Shown here: one piece after another, positions 7,823 through 15,577 of the stretch
Position numbering within the stretch: position 1 is the stretch's first letter
How the letters are laid out: each line of letters opens with the position of its first letter
Assembly (NCBI RefSeq): GCF_002563635.1
Contig: NZ_PDIZ01000001.1
Coordinates: 2,852,001 to 2,916,000, forward strand
Reading direction: 5' to 3'
DNA: 64,000 bases
From: Bacillus sp. es.036
GTDB lineage: Bacteria; Bacillota; Bacilli; Bacillales; Guptibacillaceae
Notes under the pieces: model-generated
What the model saw: the letters and a program-made list of their open reading frames with translations, nothing else
Told to the model about the DNA's origin: nothing
The model's database searches: none
Position numbers and translations under genes: made by a program

Positions 7823-9517
7823 TTACTCAAGATCAAGATCTGTTACTGCACCTTTTGCGGATGAAGAAACGAGTCTTGCATATTTACCGAGAATACCTGT
7901 CTTATATCGAAGTTCAGGGCGTACCCATTCAGCACGGCGACGCTCGAGCTCTTCGTCTGTTACATCAAAATTGATTTGTTGCTTGTCACTATCAATGGTA
8001 ATCGTGTCGCCTTCTTTCAAGAGGCCGATCGGTCCACCAACAAACGCTTCTGGTGAGACATGACCGATCACAAACCCGTGCGATCCGCCTGAGAAGCGTC
8101 CGTCTGTCATAAGAGCAACTTTCCCATTCAATCCTTTACCAACAATCATGGAAGTAATGGAAAGCATTTCCGGCATACCAGGTCCGCCTTTAGGACCTAC
8201 ATTACGAATAACGACAACGTCACCTTCTTTAATATCATCCGCTTCGATTGCTGCCGTTGCTTCTGCTTCGTTATTATAAACACGAGCTGGGCCTTCAAAT
8301 TGACTAATTTTCTGACCGGACATTTTTGCAACAGAACCTTCAGGAGCTAGATTCCCTCGTAGAACAACAAGTGGACCACTTGCTTTAATCGGATCATTTA
8401 GAGAGCGGATAATTTCTTGTCCTTCTTTTAGCGATGGGGCTTCGGCCAAGTTTTCTGCGACCGTTTTTCCAGTTACTGTGAGACAATCGCCGTGAAGCAA
8501 GCCATGCTCATGAAGAAGTTTCATGACAGCAGGTACACCGCCAATTTCATATAGATCTTGCATCACATATTTACCGCTCGGCTTCATGTCTGCAATGTAT
8601 GGAACACGTTCGCGAACGCGTTCGAAATCATCCAATGATAAGTCGACACCAGCTGAGTGGGCCATTGCCGTTAGATGCAAGAACGCATTTGTTGAACCAC
8701 CAAGAGCCATGACAACCGTAATCGCATTTTCGAATGCTTCTTTTGTCATAATGTCACGAGGATAGATGTCTTTTTCAAGAAGGGAAACCACTAGTTCTCC
8801 AGCTTGACGACATTCAGTTTCTTTATAATCATTCACTGCAGGCGTTGAGGATGATCCTGGGATACTCATTCCTAGTGCTTCAACCGCAGATGCCATTGTG
8901 TTTGCCGTATACATTCCGCCACACGCGCCAGCTCCAGGACAAGCAGAACATTCAACTTTGTGCAACTCTTCGTCGTTAATTGTTCCAGCTTGATATTGTC
9001 CAACCGCTTCAAATGACGAAACGATGTCAATATCATTTCCATTCAGTTTACCTGGCTGAATCGTACCACCGTACACGTAGACGGACGGAATGTTCATACG
9101 ACCAATTGCGATTAAGCAACCTGGCGTTGTTTTGTCACAGCCGCCAATTGCAACAATGCCATCAAGACGTTCTGCATTTGTGACCGTTTCAATTGAATCC
9201 GCGATGATTTCGCGACTAGGCAAAGAATAGAACATTCCCTCATGACCCATCGCAATACCATCAGAAACGGTAATCGTGTTAAAAATCATTGGCGCGCCGC
9301 CGTTATCCTTAGCGCCCGCTTTCGCCTCACGCGCAAGAGAATCAATATGTACGTTACAAGGTGTAACTTCACTCCAGGTACTCGCTACACCTATCATTGG
9401 TTTTTTAAAATCTTCATCTGTAAAACCGACTGCTCGAAGCATGGAGCGGTTAGGTACTCGATTAACACCTTCACTGATTACTTTACTTCTGATTCGAAGA
9501 TCTTTTTTGCCTTCCAT
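7823..9517 (-). CDS. ilvD: dihydroxy-acid dehydratase
   Basis: 564 residues, normal IlvD length. It converts 2,3-dihydroxyisovalerate and 2,3-dihydroxy-3-methylvalerate to the 2-oxo acids in valine, isoleucine and leucine synthesis. Cluster and metal motifs: [10 protein letters not shown] (about 122-131), [20 protein letters not shown] (about 192-211), and [19 protein letters not shown] near the C-terminus. ATG 9517 ([11 protein letters not shown]) is preferred over an upstream GTG because the SD-like GGAAGGGTGAT lies just before it. It stands alone, away from ilvBHC-leu. No T-box leader was found upstream. Confidence 0.96.
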   Translation of the reverse strand: MEGKKDLRIRSKVISEGVNRVPNRSMLRAVGFTDEDFKKPMIGVASTWSEVTPCNVHIDSLAREAKAGAKDNGGAPMIFNTITVSDGIAMGHEGMFYSLPSREIIADSIETVTNAERLDGIVAIGGCDKTTPGCLIAIGRMNIPSVYVYGGTIQPGKLNGNDIDIVSSFEAVGQYQAGTINDEELHKVECSACPGAGACGGMYTANTMASAVEALGMSIPGSSSTPAVNDYKETECRQAGELVVSLLEKDIYPRDIMTKEAFENAITVVMALGGSTNAFLHLTAMAHSAGVDLSLDDFERVRERVPYIADMKPSGKYVMQDLYEIGGVPAVMKLLHEHGLLHGDCLTVTGKTVAENLAEAPSLKEGQEIIRSLNDPIKASGPLVVLRGNLAPEGSVAKMSGQKISQFEGPARVYNNEAEATAAIEADDIKEGDVVVIRNVGPKGGPGMPEMLSITSMIVGKGLNGKVALMTDGRFSGGSHGFVIGHVSPEAFVGGPIGLLKEGDTITIDSDKQQINFDVTDEELERRRAEWVRPELRYKTGILGKYARLVSSSAKGAVTDLDLE

Positions 9518-9680
9518 TCCAATCACCCTTCCACTTCACATATAAAATTAGACAATTTATTTAATTCAAAATTTATATTCTTTGATGATACTAGTTTTCG
9601 CACTTTAACGCAAACAATTATCTGAATTTAATTGTAAACTTTTCGCGAACGCTATCTTCCTATAAGGACCATAGCTTCAA

Positions 9681-9717
9681 AAACAATGAGAAGCCGCCCT
9701 CTGAGGAGGACGGCTTC
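9681..9717 (-). terminator. terminator of the DUF1540 gene
   Basis: GAAGCCG.CCCTC / GAGG..CGGCTTC stem with a short TGA loop. On the minus strand it is followed by TCATTGTTTTTG; the + side also has ATTTTTT. Confidence 0.7.
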
Positions 9718-9744
9718 ATTTTTTATCGTAACGCTTGGAAGAGT

Positions 9745-9903
9745 TTAAAGGGTACCAGGCTCAAATGTTTTACAATCAGTTTCTTCACTATTACGTGCTT
9801 TATTCCCCTGATGACTGACAACATAGATTTCGTCTGCTCCACAGCTTTTTCCATTACGATTGTGAACGCAGTTTGCGACTTCGCACAACACATCTAATGC
9901 CAT
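9745..9903 (-). CDS. DUF1540 domain small cysteine-rich protein
   Basis: 52 residues from ATG 9903, directly after AAGGAGGTGAAGGGA. MALDVLCEVANCVHNRNGKSC has the DUF1540 pattern CxxxxCxxNxxxxC, followed by ADEIYVVSH and a final C in DCKTFEP, giving four cysteines likely to bind a metal. DUF1540 proteins are common in spore-forming Firmicutes, some of them sporulation-associated; no function is assigned. The last codons overlap a GAGCCTGGTACC motif that resembles a dispersed intergenic motif at about 34.69 kb. Confidence 0.82.
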   Translation of the reverse strand: MALDVLCEVANCVHNRNGKSCGADEIYVVSHQGNKARNSEETDCKTFEPGTL

Positions 9904-9958
9904 TCCCTTCACCTCCTTCTTTCTAGCATGAACAGAAAGGGGGGCTGACATACCGGTG

Positions 9959-9978
9959 AAAAAGAGATATCTCTTTTT
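9959..9978. promoter_or_regulatory. perfect 20-bp palindrome between DUF1540 and MFS genes
   Basis: AAAAAGAGATATCTCTTTTT is self-complementary over all 20 bp and lies between divergent genes (56 bp from the DUF1540 start, 84 bp from the MFS start). It could be an operator for a dimeric repressor. No regulator gene is adjacent. Confidence 0.4.
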
Positions 9979-10062
9979 TCATAAAAAGTTCTTTCGAGAT
10001 TCGTAATTTCCAACCGCAAACTCATGGTATGATGATAAAAAACAAGAAAAATTGAGGTCGGC

Positions 10063-11268
10063 ATGATGTGGCAAAATAAAAATGTGTGGATTTTACTAAC
10101 GGGTGAGTTCGTGGCCGGGTTAGGTTTATGGCTCGGGATTATTGGCAACTTAGAATTTATGCAGGAAAAAGTACCATCTGATTTTATGAAAGCCGTTATT
10201 CTGGCGATTGGACTCCTTGCCGGGGTTGCGATTGGTCCGTATGCTGGACGCGTGACAGATCAGATGAAGAAGAAAACCGTGATGATCGTTGCTGGACTTG
10301 CCAGAGCGATTAGCGTCATTTTCATGCTGCTCGCTATTCAAACTGGCTCTGTACTCTGGATGGTTATTTTTCTGATTCTCATTCAATCGGCTGCTGCTTT
10401 TTACTTTCCTGCTCTACAGGCTGCTATTCCTCTCGTCGTAAAGGAAAAAGAGCTTCTGCAAATGAATGGGATTCATATGAATGTAGCCACGTTATCTAGA
10501 GTACTTGGCACCGCCATTGCAGGAATCTTCCTAGTGATCATGTCACTATCAACGATGTATCTTCTTTCTTTAGGGGCATATCTTCTTCTTGTCATATTTA
10601 CATTCTTCCTTACTATTGAAGAAAATGACGTTTCTGAAACGAAGCGTTCAAAAGCAGAAAGTAGCTTTACGCTTTTGTTTCCAATAATAAAAGAGCTACC
10701 AATTGTGATGATGACACTGATTATGACGTTAGTTCCACTCTTATTTATCGGTGGATTTAATTTGCTTGTGATTAGTATCAGTGAGCTTCAAGACAATTCG
10801 CTCATTAAAAGCTGGATTTATACAGCTGAAGGGCTTTCGTTTATGGTCGGGGCTTTGGCTGTTAAGAGAATTTCAAGAAAACAATCGCCTTACACCATTT
10901 TATTTTTATTTTCCTTTATTATCGGACTTTCCCAGCTATTGCTCTTTTTTGCAAACAGTCCTGTTCTATCGGTCATTGCCTTTGTTGTATTCGGTTTCTC
11001 AGTTGGCTGTTTTTTCCCAACGGCCGCTACCATTTTTCAAACAAGAGTACCAAAAGAATTTCACGGACGATTTTTTTCATTTCGAAATATGCTGGATCGG
11101 ATCATTTTTCAAATTGTACTGCTTTTAACAGGGTTAATGTTAGACCTGATCGGTCTTCAAATGATGTCTGTCATTTTTGGCATTATGTCGATTACAATAA
11201 CAAGTATCTTTTTCCTGAAATATCGTCAGAGCAATTCTACGTCTGTAAACATGGATGTGCGTTCATAA
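10063..11268 (+). CDS. MFS efflux-type transporter
   Basis: About 401 residues with 12 predicted membrane segments. The first half carries GPYAGRVTDQMKKKTVMIV (about 58-76), the MFS loop 2-3 signature (GxxADRxGRRR-like), and residues 95-115 include IQSAAAFYFPALQAAIPLVV, typical of DHA-like/MFS_3 permeases such as YfiS or YfmO. Substrate unknown. ATG 10063 or 10066 could be used; GAGG precedes both. A candidate operator palindrome is upstream. Monocistronic. Confidence 0.85.
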   Translation: MMWQNKNVWILLTGEFVAGLGLWLGIIGNLEFMQEKVPSDFMKAVILAIGLLAGVAIGPYAGRVTDQMKKKTVMIVAGLARAISVIFMLLAIQTGSVLWMVIFLILIQSAAAFYFPALQAAIPLVVKEKELLQMNGIHMNVATLSRVLGTAIAGIFLVIMSLSTMYLLSLGAYLLLVIFTFFLTIEENDVSETKRSKAESSFTLLFPIIKELPIVMMTLIMTLVPLLFIGGFNLLVISISELQDNSLIKSWIYTAEGLSFMVGALAVKRISRKQSPYTILFLFSFIIGLSQLLLFFANSPVLSVIAFVVFGFSVGCFFPTAATIFQTRVPKEFHGRFFSFRNMLDRIIFQIVLLLTGLMLDLIGLQMMSVIFGIMSITITSIFFLKYRQSNSTSVNMDVRS

Positions 11269-11345
11269 CCACGGTCGTTGCATTAACGTATTTTTCTTTT
11301 TTGTATAGAATACGGTAGGACGACTTTTGAAGAAGGCGATACATC

Positions 11346-11888
11346 ATGGATAATGAAGTAAAAGGTGTATTTGGCTCTTGGATTCAAGCGATTGGAACGA
11401 TCTTAGCCGCTATTGGTAGTACACCTATTAAAGAAATCCCCTCCTCAATACTTGATAGTTTAAATCTTATTGGAAATGTGATGCAGGGAACAGGAAACGC
11501 TCTTATCGCTGATACCATTAATCCGCCCTCACTGGATAAATTAGGGAATCAACTTCAGGCAATCGGAAACTCCACAGTCGTAACTGGAATTTTGATCGAC
11601 TTTGATGATAAAGTGAAACAAATTTTAGATATTGACGGAAACTGGCTTCAAGCTCTTGGTGGAGGGGTATCTCTTGCAGATGCATTAGACGGAGAAGTCT
11701 CGGCTTCAGCGTTGTATAGCATTTATGGGAACTTCCTTCAGGCGGTCGGTAATTCACTTCAAGCGATTTCAGGAATTAAAGAGCTTAAGAATGAAGAAGC
11801 AACAAATATTAATGTCGTAGGAAGCTGGATTCAGGCGGTTGGTTCTGTTATTTCAGCTATTGGTCAAACGAAATATCCCTCTTCTTAA
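11346..11888 (+). CDS. Q/G-rich helical repeat protein, DUF6944-like
   Basis: 180 residues built of degenerate repeats of G-(S/N)-(W/F/Q)-(I/L)-Q-A-(I/V/L)-G: GSWIQAIGTILAAIG (about 10-24), GNVMQGTGNALIA, GNQLQAIGNS, GNWLQALGG, GNFLQAVGNSLQAISG and a closing GSWIQAVGSVISAIG (about 158-172). The first and last repeats are almost identical. There is no signal peptide, cysteine or long charged segment. It resembles the DUF6944 repetitive proteins of bacilli, whose function is unknown. The repeats look amphipathic, so membrane-surface or self-assembly roles are possible. Single gene ended by a strong terminator. Confidence 0.75.
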   Translation: MDNEVKGVFGSWIQAIGTILAAIGSTPIKEIPSSILDSLNLIGNVMQGTGNALIADTINPPSLDKLGNQLQAIGNSTVVTGILIDFDDKVKQILDIDGNWLQALGGGVSLADALDGEVSASALYSIYGNFLQAVGNSLQAISGIKELKNEEATNINVVGSWIQAVGSVISAIGQTKYPSS

Positions 11889-11890
11889 AG

Positions 11891-11919
11891 AACCCCCCTG
11901 ATCGGACAATCAGGGGGTT
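11891..11919. terminator. bidirectional terminator between repeat-protein and DJ-1/PfpI genes
   Basis: ACCCCC.CTGAT / ATCAG.GGGGT stem with a short CGGACA loop between converging genes. A TATTTT stretch lies shortly beyond on +, and GTTCTTT on minus. Confidence 0.75.
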
Positions 11920-11928
11920 CGCGTGTCA

Positions 11929-12372
11929 TTATTTTAATAAACGGAGAAATTCTTTCATAAATCCTGGTAAGTCAGGCCACGCCTGTCCTGAGACGAGGTT
12001 ATCAGCTGTATGGACCTTTTCATCAATGTATGTAGCCCCACATGCGGTTACATCGGGTTTACAAGCTGGATAAGCGGTATACTCGCGATCTTTCATCATA
12101 TCAGGAACCACATTAAGAACCTGTGCCGCATGACAAATCGCACCTACCGGTTTAATTTCTGCAAACGAAGTATGTGATTCAATTCCGTAGGCTTGCTTCT
12201 CAACAAATGTTTCCATTTCATCTGTAAAGTCGTGGCATACCGTTTGTAGTTTCTTAGCGGTCGGGGATGCGATCGTGACGTTAAATCCTTCCTCAAGACA
12301 ACGATAGTAAGGGTAGAAAATCTCAAGTGCTTCAACAGCATCACCGGAAATGATTAATACGTTTTTACTCAA
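11929..12372 (-). CDS. DJ-1/PfpI family protein
   Basis: 147 residues from TTG 12372, which follows GGAGGTG at 6 nt; in-frame ATGs further upstream have no ribosome site, and the nearest one overlaps this SD. VLIISGDAVEALEIFYPYY (about 4-22) begins the class I glutamine-amidotransferase-like fold. AICHAAQVL (about 94-102) is the nucleophile elbow with the cysteine followed by histidine. VTACGATYIDEKVH and LVSGQAWPDLPGFMKEFL at the end fit PfpI/YraA-like proteins acting as protease, chaperone or deglycase. It is divergent from a LysR regulator, which may control it. Confidence 0.87.
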   Translation of the reverse strand: MSKNVLIISGDAVEALEIFYPYYRCLEEGFNVTIASPTAKKLQTVCHDFTDEMETFVEKQAYGIESHTSFAEIKPVGAICHAAQVLNVVPDMMKDREYTAYPACKPDVTACGATYIDEKVHTADNLVSGQAWPDLPGFMKEFLRLLK

Positions 12373-12475
12373 AACGAGCACCTCCATAAGAATTTTGATT
12401 CCCTTTTTCATTACCCCTCTTTTTTACATCTCTAACAGATCTCTCAAAAAATACGTCTAGAATTTCCGTCTATGG

Positions 12476-12537
12476 TTGAATTCGTGGATGACTTGCGACT
12501 ACAATAAATCATAATGCATTTCCCATTCTGATGGGAA
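12476..12537 (+). promoter_or_regulatory. promoter and inverted repeat upstream of the LysR gene
   Basis: TTGAAT (12476-12481), an 18-nt spacer and TACAAT (12500-12505) form a good vegetative promoter. Just downstream lies TTCCCAT-TCTG-ATGGGAA (12520-12537), a perfect 7-bp inverted repeat at roughly +8 to +25. That is a plausible autoregulatory operator. Confidence 0.5.
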
Positions 12538-12556
12538 TAGAGACAGGAGCTTTCAT

Positions 12557-13435
12557 ATGGACATTAAGCAATTAGCCTATTTCGTTGAAGTCGCCAAGCA
12601 AAAAAGCTTCACGAAAGCCTCACACTCCCTCTACATCTCACAGCCAACGTTAAGTAAAATGGTGAAAAGTTTAGAAGCTGAGTTAGATGTTGAACTACTC
12701 GATCGCTCGGCACGATCGAGTGAACTAACCGATGCAGGAAAAATCGTATATTTGCAGGGTGAGAAAATATTAAATATGGTCGACGATCTTTCTTCTCACT
12801 TATATGACATGATGAATTTAAAGAAAGGACACATCAAAGTCGGCCTCCCGCCACTCATCGGCGCCCTCTACTTTCCTAGTATCTTAAAAGGGTTCCAAGA
12901 ACTCTATCCTGATATTACGATCGAACTAATGGAGCATGGAGCCAACATTGCGCAACAAAAAATTCTCGACGGTGAATTGGATTTTGCAGTTGGACTTTTG
13001 CCTGTCGATGAAACAAAATTCGAAACTCTCCCTTTCAAAAAGGAAGAATTAATGCTGTTTGTGCACAGTTCACATCCATTCGCAGAAAAAAATTCGGTCT
13101 CAATTAGTGAGTTACGAAATGAGCAGATCATCCTATTTAGTGAAGACTTTATGTTACATGACCAAATGATTGAACAGTGTCGTCAGGCTGGATTTGAACC
13201 GCACATTTCTTACGTGAGCTCTCAGTGGGACTTTATTAGCGATATGGTTAGTCACAATCTCGGCGTCACCTTTTTCCCAAAATCGATTCTTACTAAAATC
13301 AACCAGAACAACGTGATCTCCATTCCACTGGTGAATCCTGAGATCCCATGGGACCTTGGCATTATTTTAAGAAAAGAAAAATACATTTCTTATGCTTCCC
13401 GTGCGTTTATTAACTACATTAAGTCTGCAATTTAA
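12557..13435 (+). CDS. LysR-family transcriptional regulator, CidR/YwbI-like
   Basis: 292 residues. The N-terminal winged helix MDIKQLAYFVEVAKQKSFTK...SQPTLSKMVKSLE (about 1-42) is followed by a linker and a LysR substrate-binding domain (about 90-290). The stretches HIKVGLPPLIG, FVLHD-like DFMLHDQMIEQC and SSQWDFISDMVSHNLGV recall B. subtilis YwbI (CidR), which controls a holin-like cid/lrg operon. No cidAB genes are adjacent here; the divergent neighbour is a DJ-1/PfpI gene. Specificity is therefore open. A promoter and palindrome lie just upstream. Confidence 0.85.
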   Translation: MDIKQLAYFVEVAKQKSFTKASHSLYISQPTLSKMVKSLEAELDVELLDRSARSSELTDAGKIVYLQGEKILNMVDDLSSHLYDMMNLKKGHIKVGLPPLIGALYFPSILKGFQELYPDITIELMEHGANIAQQKILDGELDFAVGLLPVDETKFETLPFKKEELMLFVHSSHPFAEKNSVSISELRNEQIILFSEDFMLHDQMIEQCRQAGFEPHISYVSSQWDFISDMVSHNLGVTFFPKSILTKINQNNVISIPLVNPEIPWDLGIILRKEKYISYASRAFINYIKSAI

Positions 13436-13451
13436 TTAGCTTAATCTCGAG

Positions 13452-13967
13452 GTGAAAGTAACATTAAAATGTTTAACAAAACAAGCCGTCCTTATGATGG
13501 ACGAAAGTTTAAATCATTTCTGGAAGATCAGTTACGGGCAAATTTACCCTACGCTAAAAAGCCTACTCGAGGAAAAACTGATTACGGTTCAGGAGCAGAG
13601 TGAGTCTGGAAAGCCTGATAAAAAGAAATATGAATTAACCTCTTTAGGTTGGCAGGTCCTTTACGATTGGATGGAAAGCCCCATTAAGGAAATTGGAGTA
13701 GAAAAGAATGAGTTGTTGCTTAAACTTTTTTTCAGCCATCATCAGAGTAACCAAAAAACTTTAAAACAATTGGATCACTACCAATCAAAACTCCAGGAAC
13801 GTTTGAATACTTATCAGGCGATTGAAGAAATGATACGAGGAACGTATGGCGATCAAGACGATGCGAAATTCTGGCTTTTAACATTAGATTATGGGAAACG
13901 AACAACGCAAGCAGCTAGTGAATGGGCTAACGAAGCCAAACTGAAACTAACTCTAAGGAGGGAATAG
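13452..13967 (+). pseudogene. PadR-family regulator with damaged N-terminus (probable decayed gene)
   Basis: From NHFWKISYGQIYPTLKSLLEEKLI onward (DESLNHFWKISYGQ, then the wing and the C-terminal helical VKxxx..HYQSKLQERL domain) it is a standard PadR/Vir_act_alpha_C protein. Before that the expected helix with the ILGLL...GYDIK motif is missing: only about nine residues separate TLK from MMDESL, where about 27 are usual. The only in-frame start codon before MMDESL is GTG 13452, which sits inside GAGGTGAAAG, the apparent ribosome site. The first candidate codon at proper spacing is ACA, not ATG. Initiation could occur at ATG 13494. Coupled with the DUF4188 gene. Confidence 0.6.
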
Positions 13968-13971
13968 GAAT

Positions 13972-14469
13972 ATGGCGAATCAAGTTTTTCCCGGACGCTA
14001 CACGGTAGATAAAGGACAGGACGTTGTTGTATTTCTCATTGGGATGCGAATCAACCAATGGTGGGCTGTGCACAAATGGCTTCCTGTCTTTCTAGCGATG
14101 CCTGGCATGATTCGTGAGCTTAGTATCAATAAAAAGTTAGGATGTCTCTCTATGGAAAACTTCTTTAGCTTTCGGACAACGCTACTCCTTCAATACTGGC
14201 GTTCAGCAGAAGATCTTCGTCAATATGCTCATGGTAAAGCCCATCTAAAAGCGTGGAAAAAATTTAATCAAAAGATCGGAAACAATCGTGCTGTCGGCAT
14301 CTACCATGAAACATACGTCCTTTCGAGCTCTCACTACGAAAGTCTCTATGGCAATATGCCCGTTTTTGGATTAGGGAAGGCGCTCGGAAATATTGAGGTT
14401 ACTCCTCAAGCTGATTCTTTTAATAAACGTCTTCATGGAAAGCATACCGAAAAGATGAACGAACACTAA
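13972..14469 (+). CDS. DUF4188 domain protein (monooxygenase-like)
   Basis: 165 residues. PGRYTVDKGQDVVVFLIGMRIN (about 7-28), QWWAVHKWLPVFLAMPGMIREL and YWRSAEDLRQYAHGKAHLKAW (about 76-96) match DUF4188, a dimeric alpha-beta-barrel-like family. The gene lies 4 nt after the PadR-like stop, with AAGGAGG inside the PadR end; PadR-DUF4188 pairs are common, so the regulator probably controlled this gene. Enzymatic activity has not been shown for the family as far as I know. Confidence 0.83.
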   Translation: MANQVFPGRYTVDKGQDVVVFLIGMRINQWWAVHKWLPVFLAMPGMIRELSINKKLGCLSMENFFSFRTTLLLQYWRSAEDLRQYAHGKAHLKAWKKFNQKIGNNRAVGIYHETYVLSSSHYESLYGNMPVFGLGKALGNIEVTPQADSFNKRLHGKHTEKMNEH

Positions 14470-14470
14470 A

Positions 14471-14504
14471 AAAAGCCCGGATCGTGAAAATTCACGTTCC
14501 GGGC
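14471..14504. terminator. terminator between DUF4188 and ssrA
   Basis: GCCCGGA.CGTGAA / TTCACG.TCCGGGC stem with an AA loop. On the minus strand it is followed by TTTTTTT; on + by CTCTTT. It ends the DUF4188 mRNA and backs up the ssrA terminator. Confidence 0.85.
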
Positions 14505-14530
14505 CTCTTTCATGAGATGATTTTTTTGCA

Positions 14531-14561
14531 AATAAAAAACCACCAAATATGTATTTGGTGG
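14531..14561 (-). terminator. ssrA terminator overlapping the CCA end
   Basis: CCACCAAATA / TATTTGGTGG, a 10-bp stem with a 2-nt loop, followed by TTTTTTA on the minus strand. The 5' arm starts in the encoded CCA of the tmRNA, so the 3' end must be trimmed by only a few bases. Confidence 0.85.
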
Positions 14562-14914
14562 AGACGGTGGGAGTCGAACCCACGTCCAGAAGTATCGGCA
14601 CTTAAGCTTCTACGAGTGTAGTCGTTATATTAGTGTTTCACTACAATTCAGCCCAACGACAGGCTTCCTTGTAGCTAGTCTGATTAATCTCTTCCAACTT
14701 TCCTCAGACGGTGGATTGTTGGCGTATCCCACTTAAGTTGAGTCCCTTACCCTACCACATGGGCGATGGAGGGAGGAACCGCAAAACAGCTTACGCTGCT
14801 AGTGCGAAGTTGTTGTTTTCTTTGCCAGTTATAGGCATGGCGTTTTTAACGTAGCTCGCCAACTCGACTCGCGACTTAAGCTCGACCTACCCCTGTCGAA
14901 TCCGTAACGTCCCC
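14556..14914 (-). ncRNA. ssrA: tmRNA (10Sa RNA), tag AGKENNNFALAA
   Basis: About 359 nt. The 5' end GGGGACGTTACGGATTCGAC and the 3' end TTCGACTCCCACCGTCTCCA plus CCA form the alanyl tRNA-like domain (GGGGACG pairs CGTCTCC). The tag reading frame is 14826 down to 14791: GGC AAA GAA AAC AAC AAC TTC GCA CTA GCA GCG TAA, encoding GKENNNFALAA after the charged alanine. It rescues stalled ribosomes with SmpB, whose gene is immediately upstream on the same strand. Confidence 0.97.
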
Positions 14915-14980
14915 ATGTAAGAAAATGAGAACCGAAAACGGGTAAGCAGTTAAGCTTAATATGTTGTTTCGGTAATTTTA

Positions 14981-15008
14981 ATTATAACATAGATCAGCTT
15001 CCATTCAA
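14981..15008 (-). promoter_or_regulatory. ssrA promoter
   Basis: Minus strand TTGAAT (15003-15008), a 16-nt spacer and TATAAT (14981-14986), about 70 nt upstream of the mature tmRNA 5' end. This implies a 5' leader removed by RNase P. Confidence 0.65.
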
Positions 15009-15015
15009 ATGGAAA

Positions 15016-15483
15016 CTATATCCGCTGACGTTCTTTCAATGCTTTGTCCACTTCACGTTTCATCGTCTTATCTTTGAGATCTTGGCGCTTATCATACTTC
15101 TTCTTACCCTTAGCAAGGCCTAGAAGTACTTTCGCATAGCCATTCTTGATATAGACTTTCAGTGGAATTACCGTATAGCCCTGTTCTTTCGTTAGGCCAA
15201 TGAGCTTATCAATCTCTTTCCGCTTCATCAATAGCTTACGAGTACGGGTTGGATCGTGGTTAAAACGATTCCCCTGCTCATATTCATTAATGTGCATATT
15301 CAGAAGAAAGATTTCTCCCTTACGAATAATGGCGTGAGAGTCTTTCAGGTTTACGCGTCTTGCCCTGATGGATTTGATTTCAGTTCCTTGTAGAACTAGT
15401 CCTGCTTCATATGTCTCAATAACGGAATAATCGTGTCTTGCTTTCTTATTTTGTGCAATGAGTCCACCATCACCTTTTGGCAT
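15016..15483 (-). CDS. smpB: SsrA-binding protein SmpB
   Basis: 155 residues from ATG 15483 ([19 protein letters not shown]), preceded by AGAGGGGG; in-frame residues further upstream are not conserved in the family. The OB-fold core [19 protein letters not shown] (about 24-42), [20 protein letters not shown] and the basic tail [19 protein letters not shown] are diagnostic. It binds the tRNA-like part of tmRNA and delivers it to stalled ribosomes. The gene lies between rnr and ssrA; a long hairpin separates it from rnr. Confidence 0.96.
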   Translation of the reverse strand: MPKGDGGLIAQNKKARHDYSVIETYEAGLVLQGTEIKSIRARRVNLKDSHAIIRKGEIFLLNMHINEYEQGNRFNHDPTRTRKLLMKRKEIDKLIGLTKEQGYTVIPLKVYIKNGYAKVLLGLAKGKKKYDKRQDLKDKTMKREVDKALKERQRI

Positions 15484-15521
15484 GACCGTCCCCCTCTCAA
15501 ACGTCGAACTCCAGTATATCA

Positions 15522-15562
15522 ATTTGGTCAGAATAAGTCAAGGTGACTTACTCTGACCAAAT
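15522..15562. other. 19-bp near-perfect hairpin between rnr and smpB
   Basis: Arms 15522-15540 and 15544-15562 are complementary at 18 of 19 positions with a 3-nt loop (minus-strand RNA has a G-U at the odd pair). No T-tract follows on either strand, so it is not a classical terminator. Confidence 0.7.
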
Positions 15563-15577
15563 GATTAGTAACGCAAA

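Noticed and set aside
9242-9625. Open frame on + opposite the ilvD start
   Set aside because: No family resemblance and no ribosome site; ilvD on the minus strand is clear.
9518-9660. T-box or CodY site upstream of ilvD
   Set aside because: No specifier hairpins or AGGGUGGNACCGCG motif; the best CodY-like match (AATTTTGAATTAAAT) has about five mismatches.
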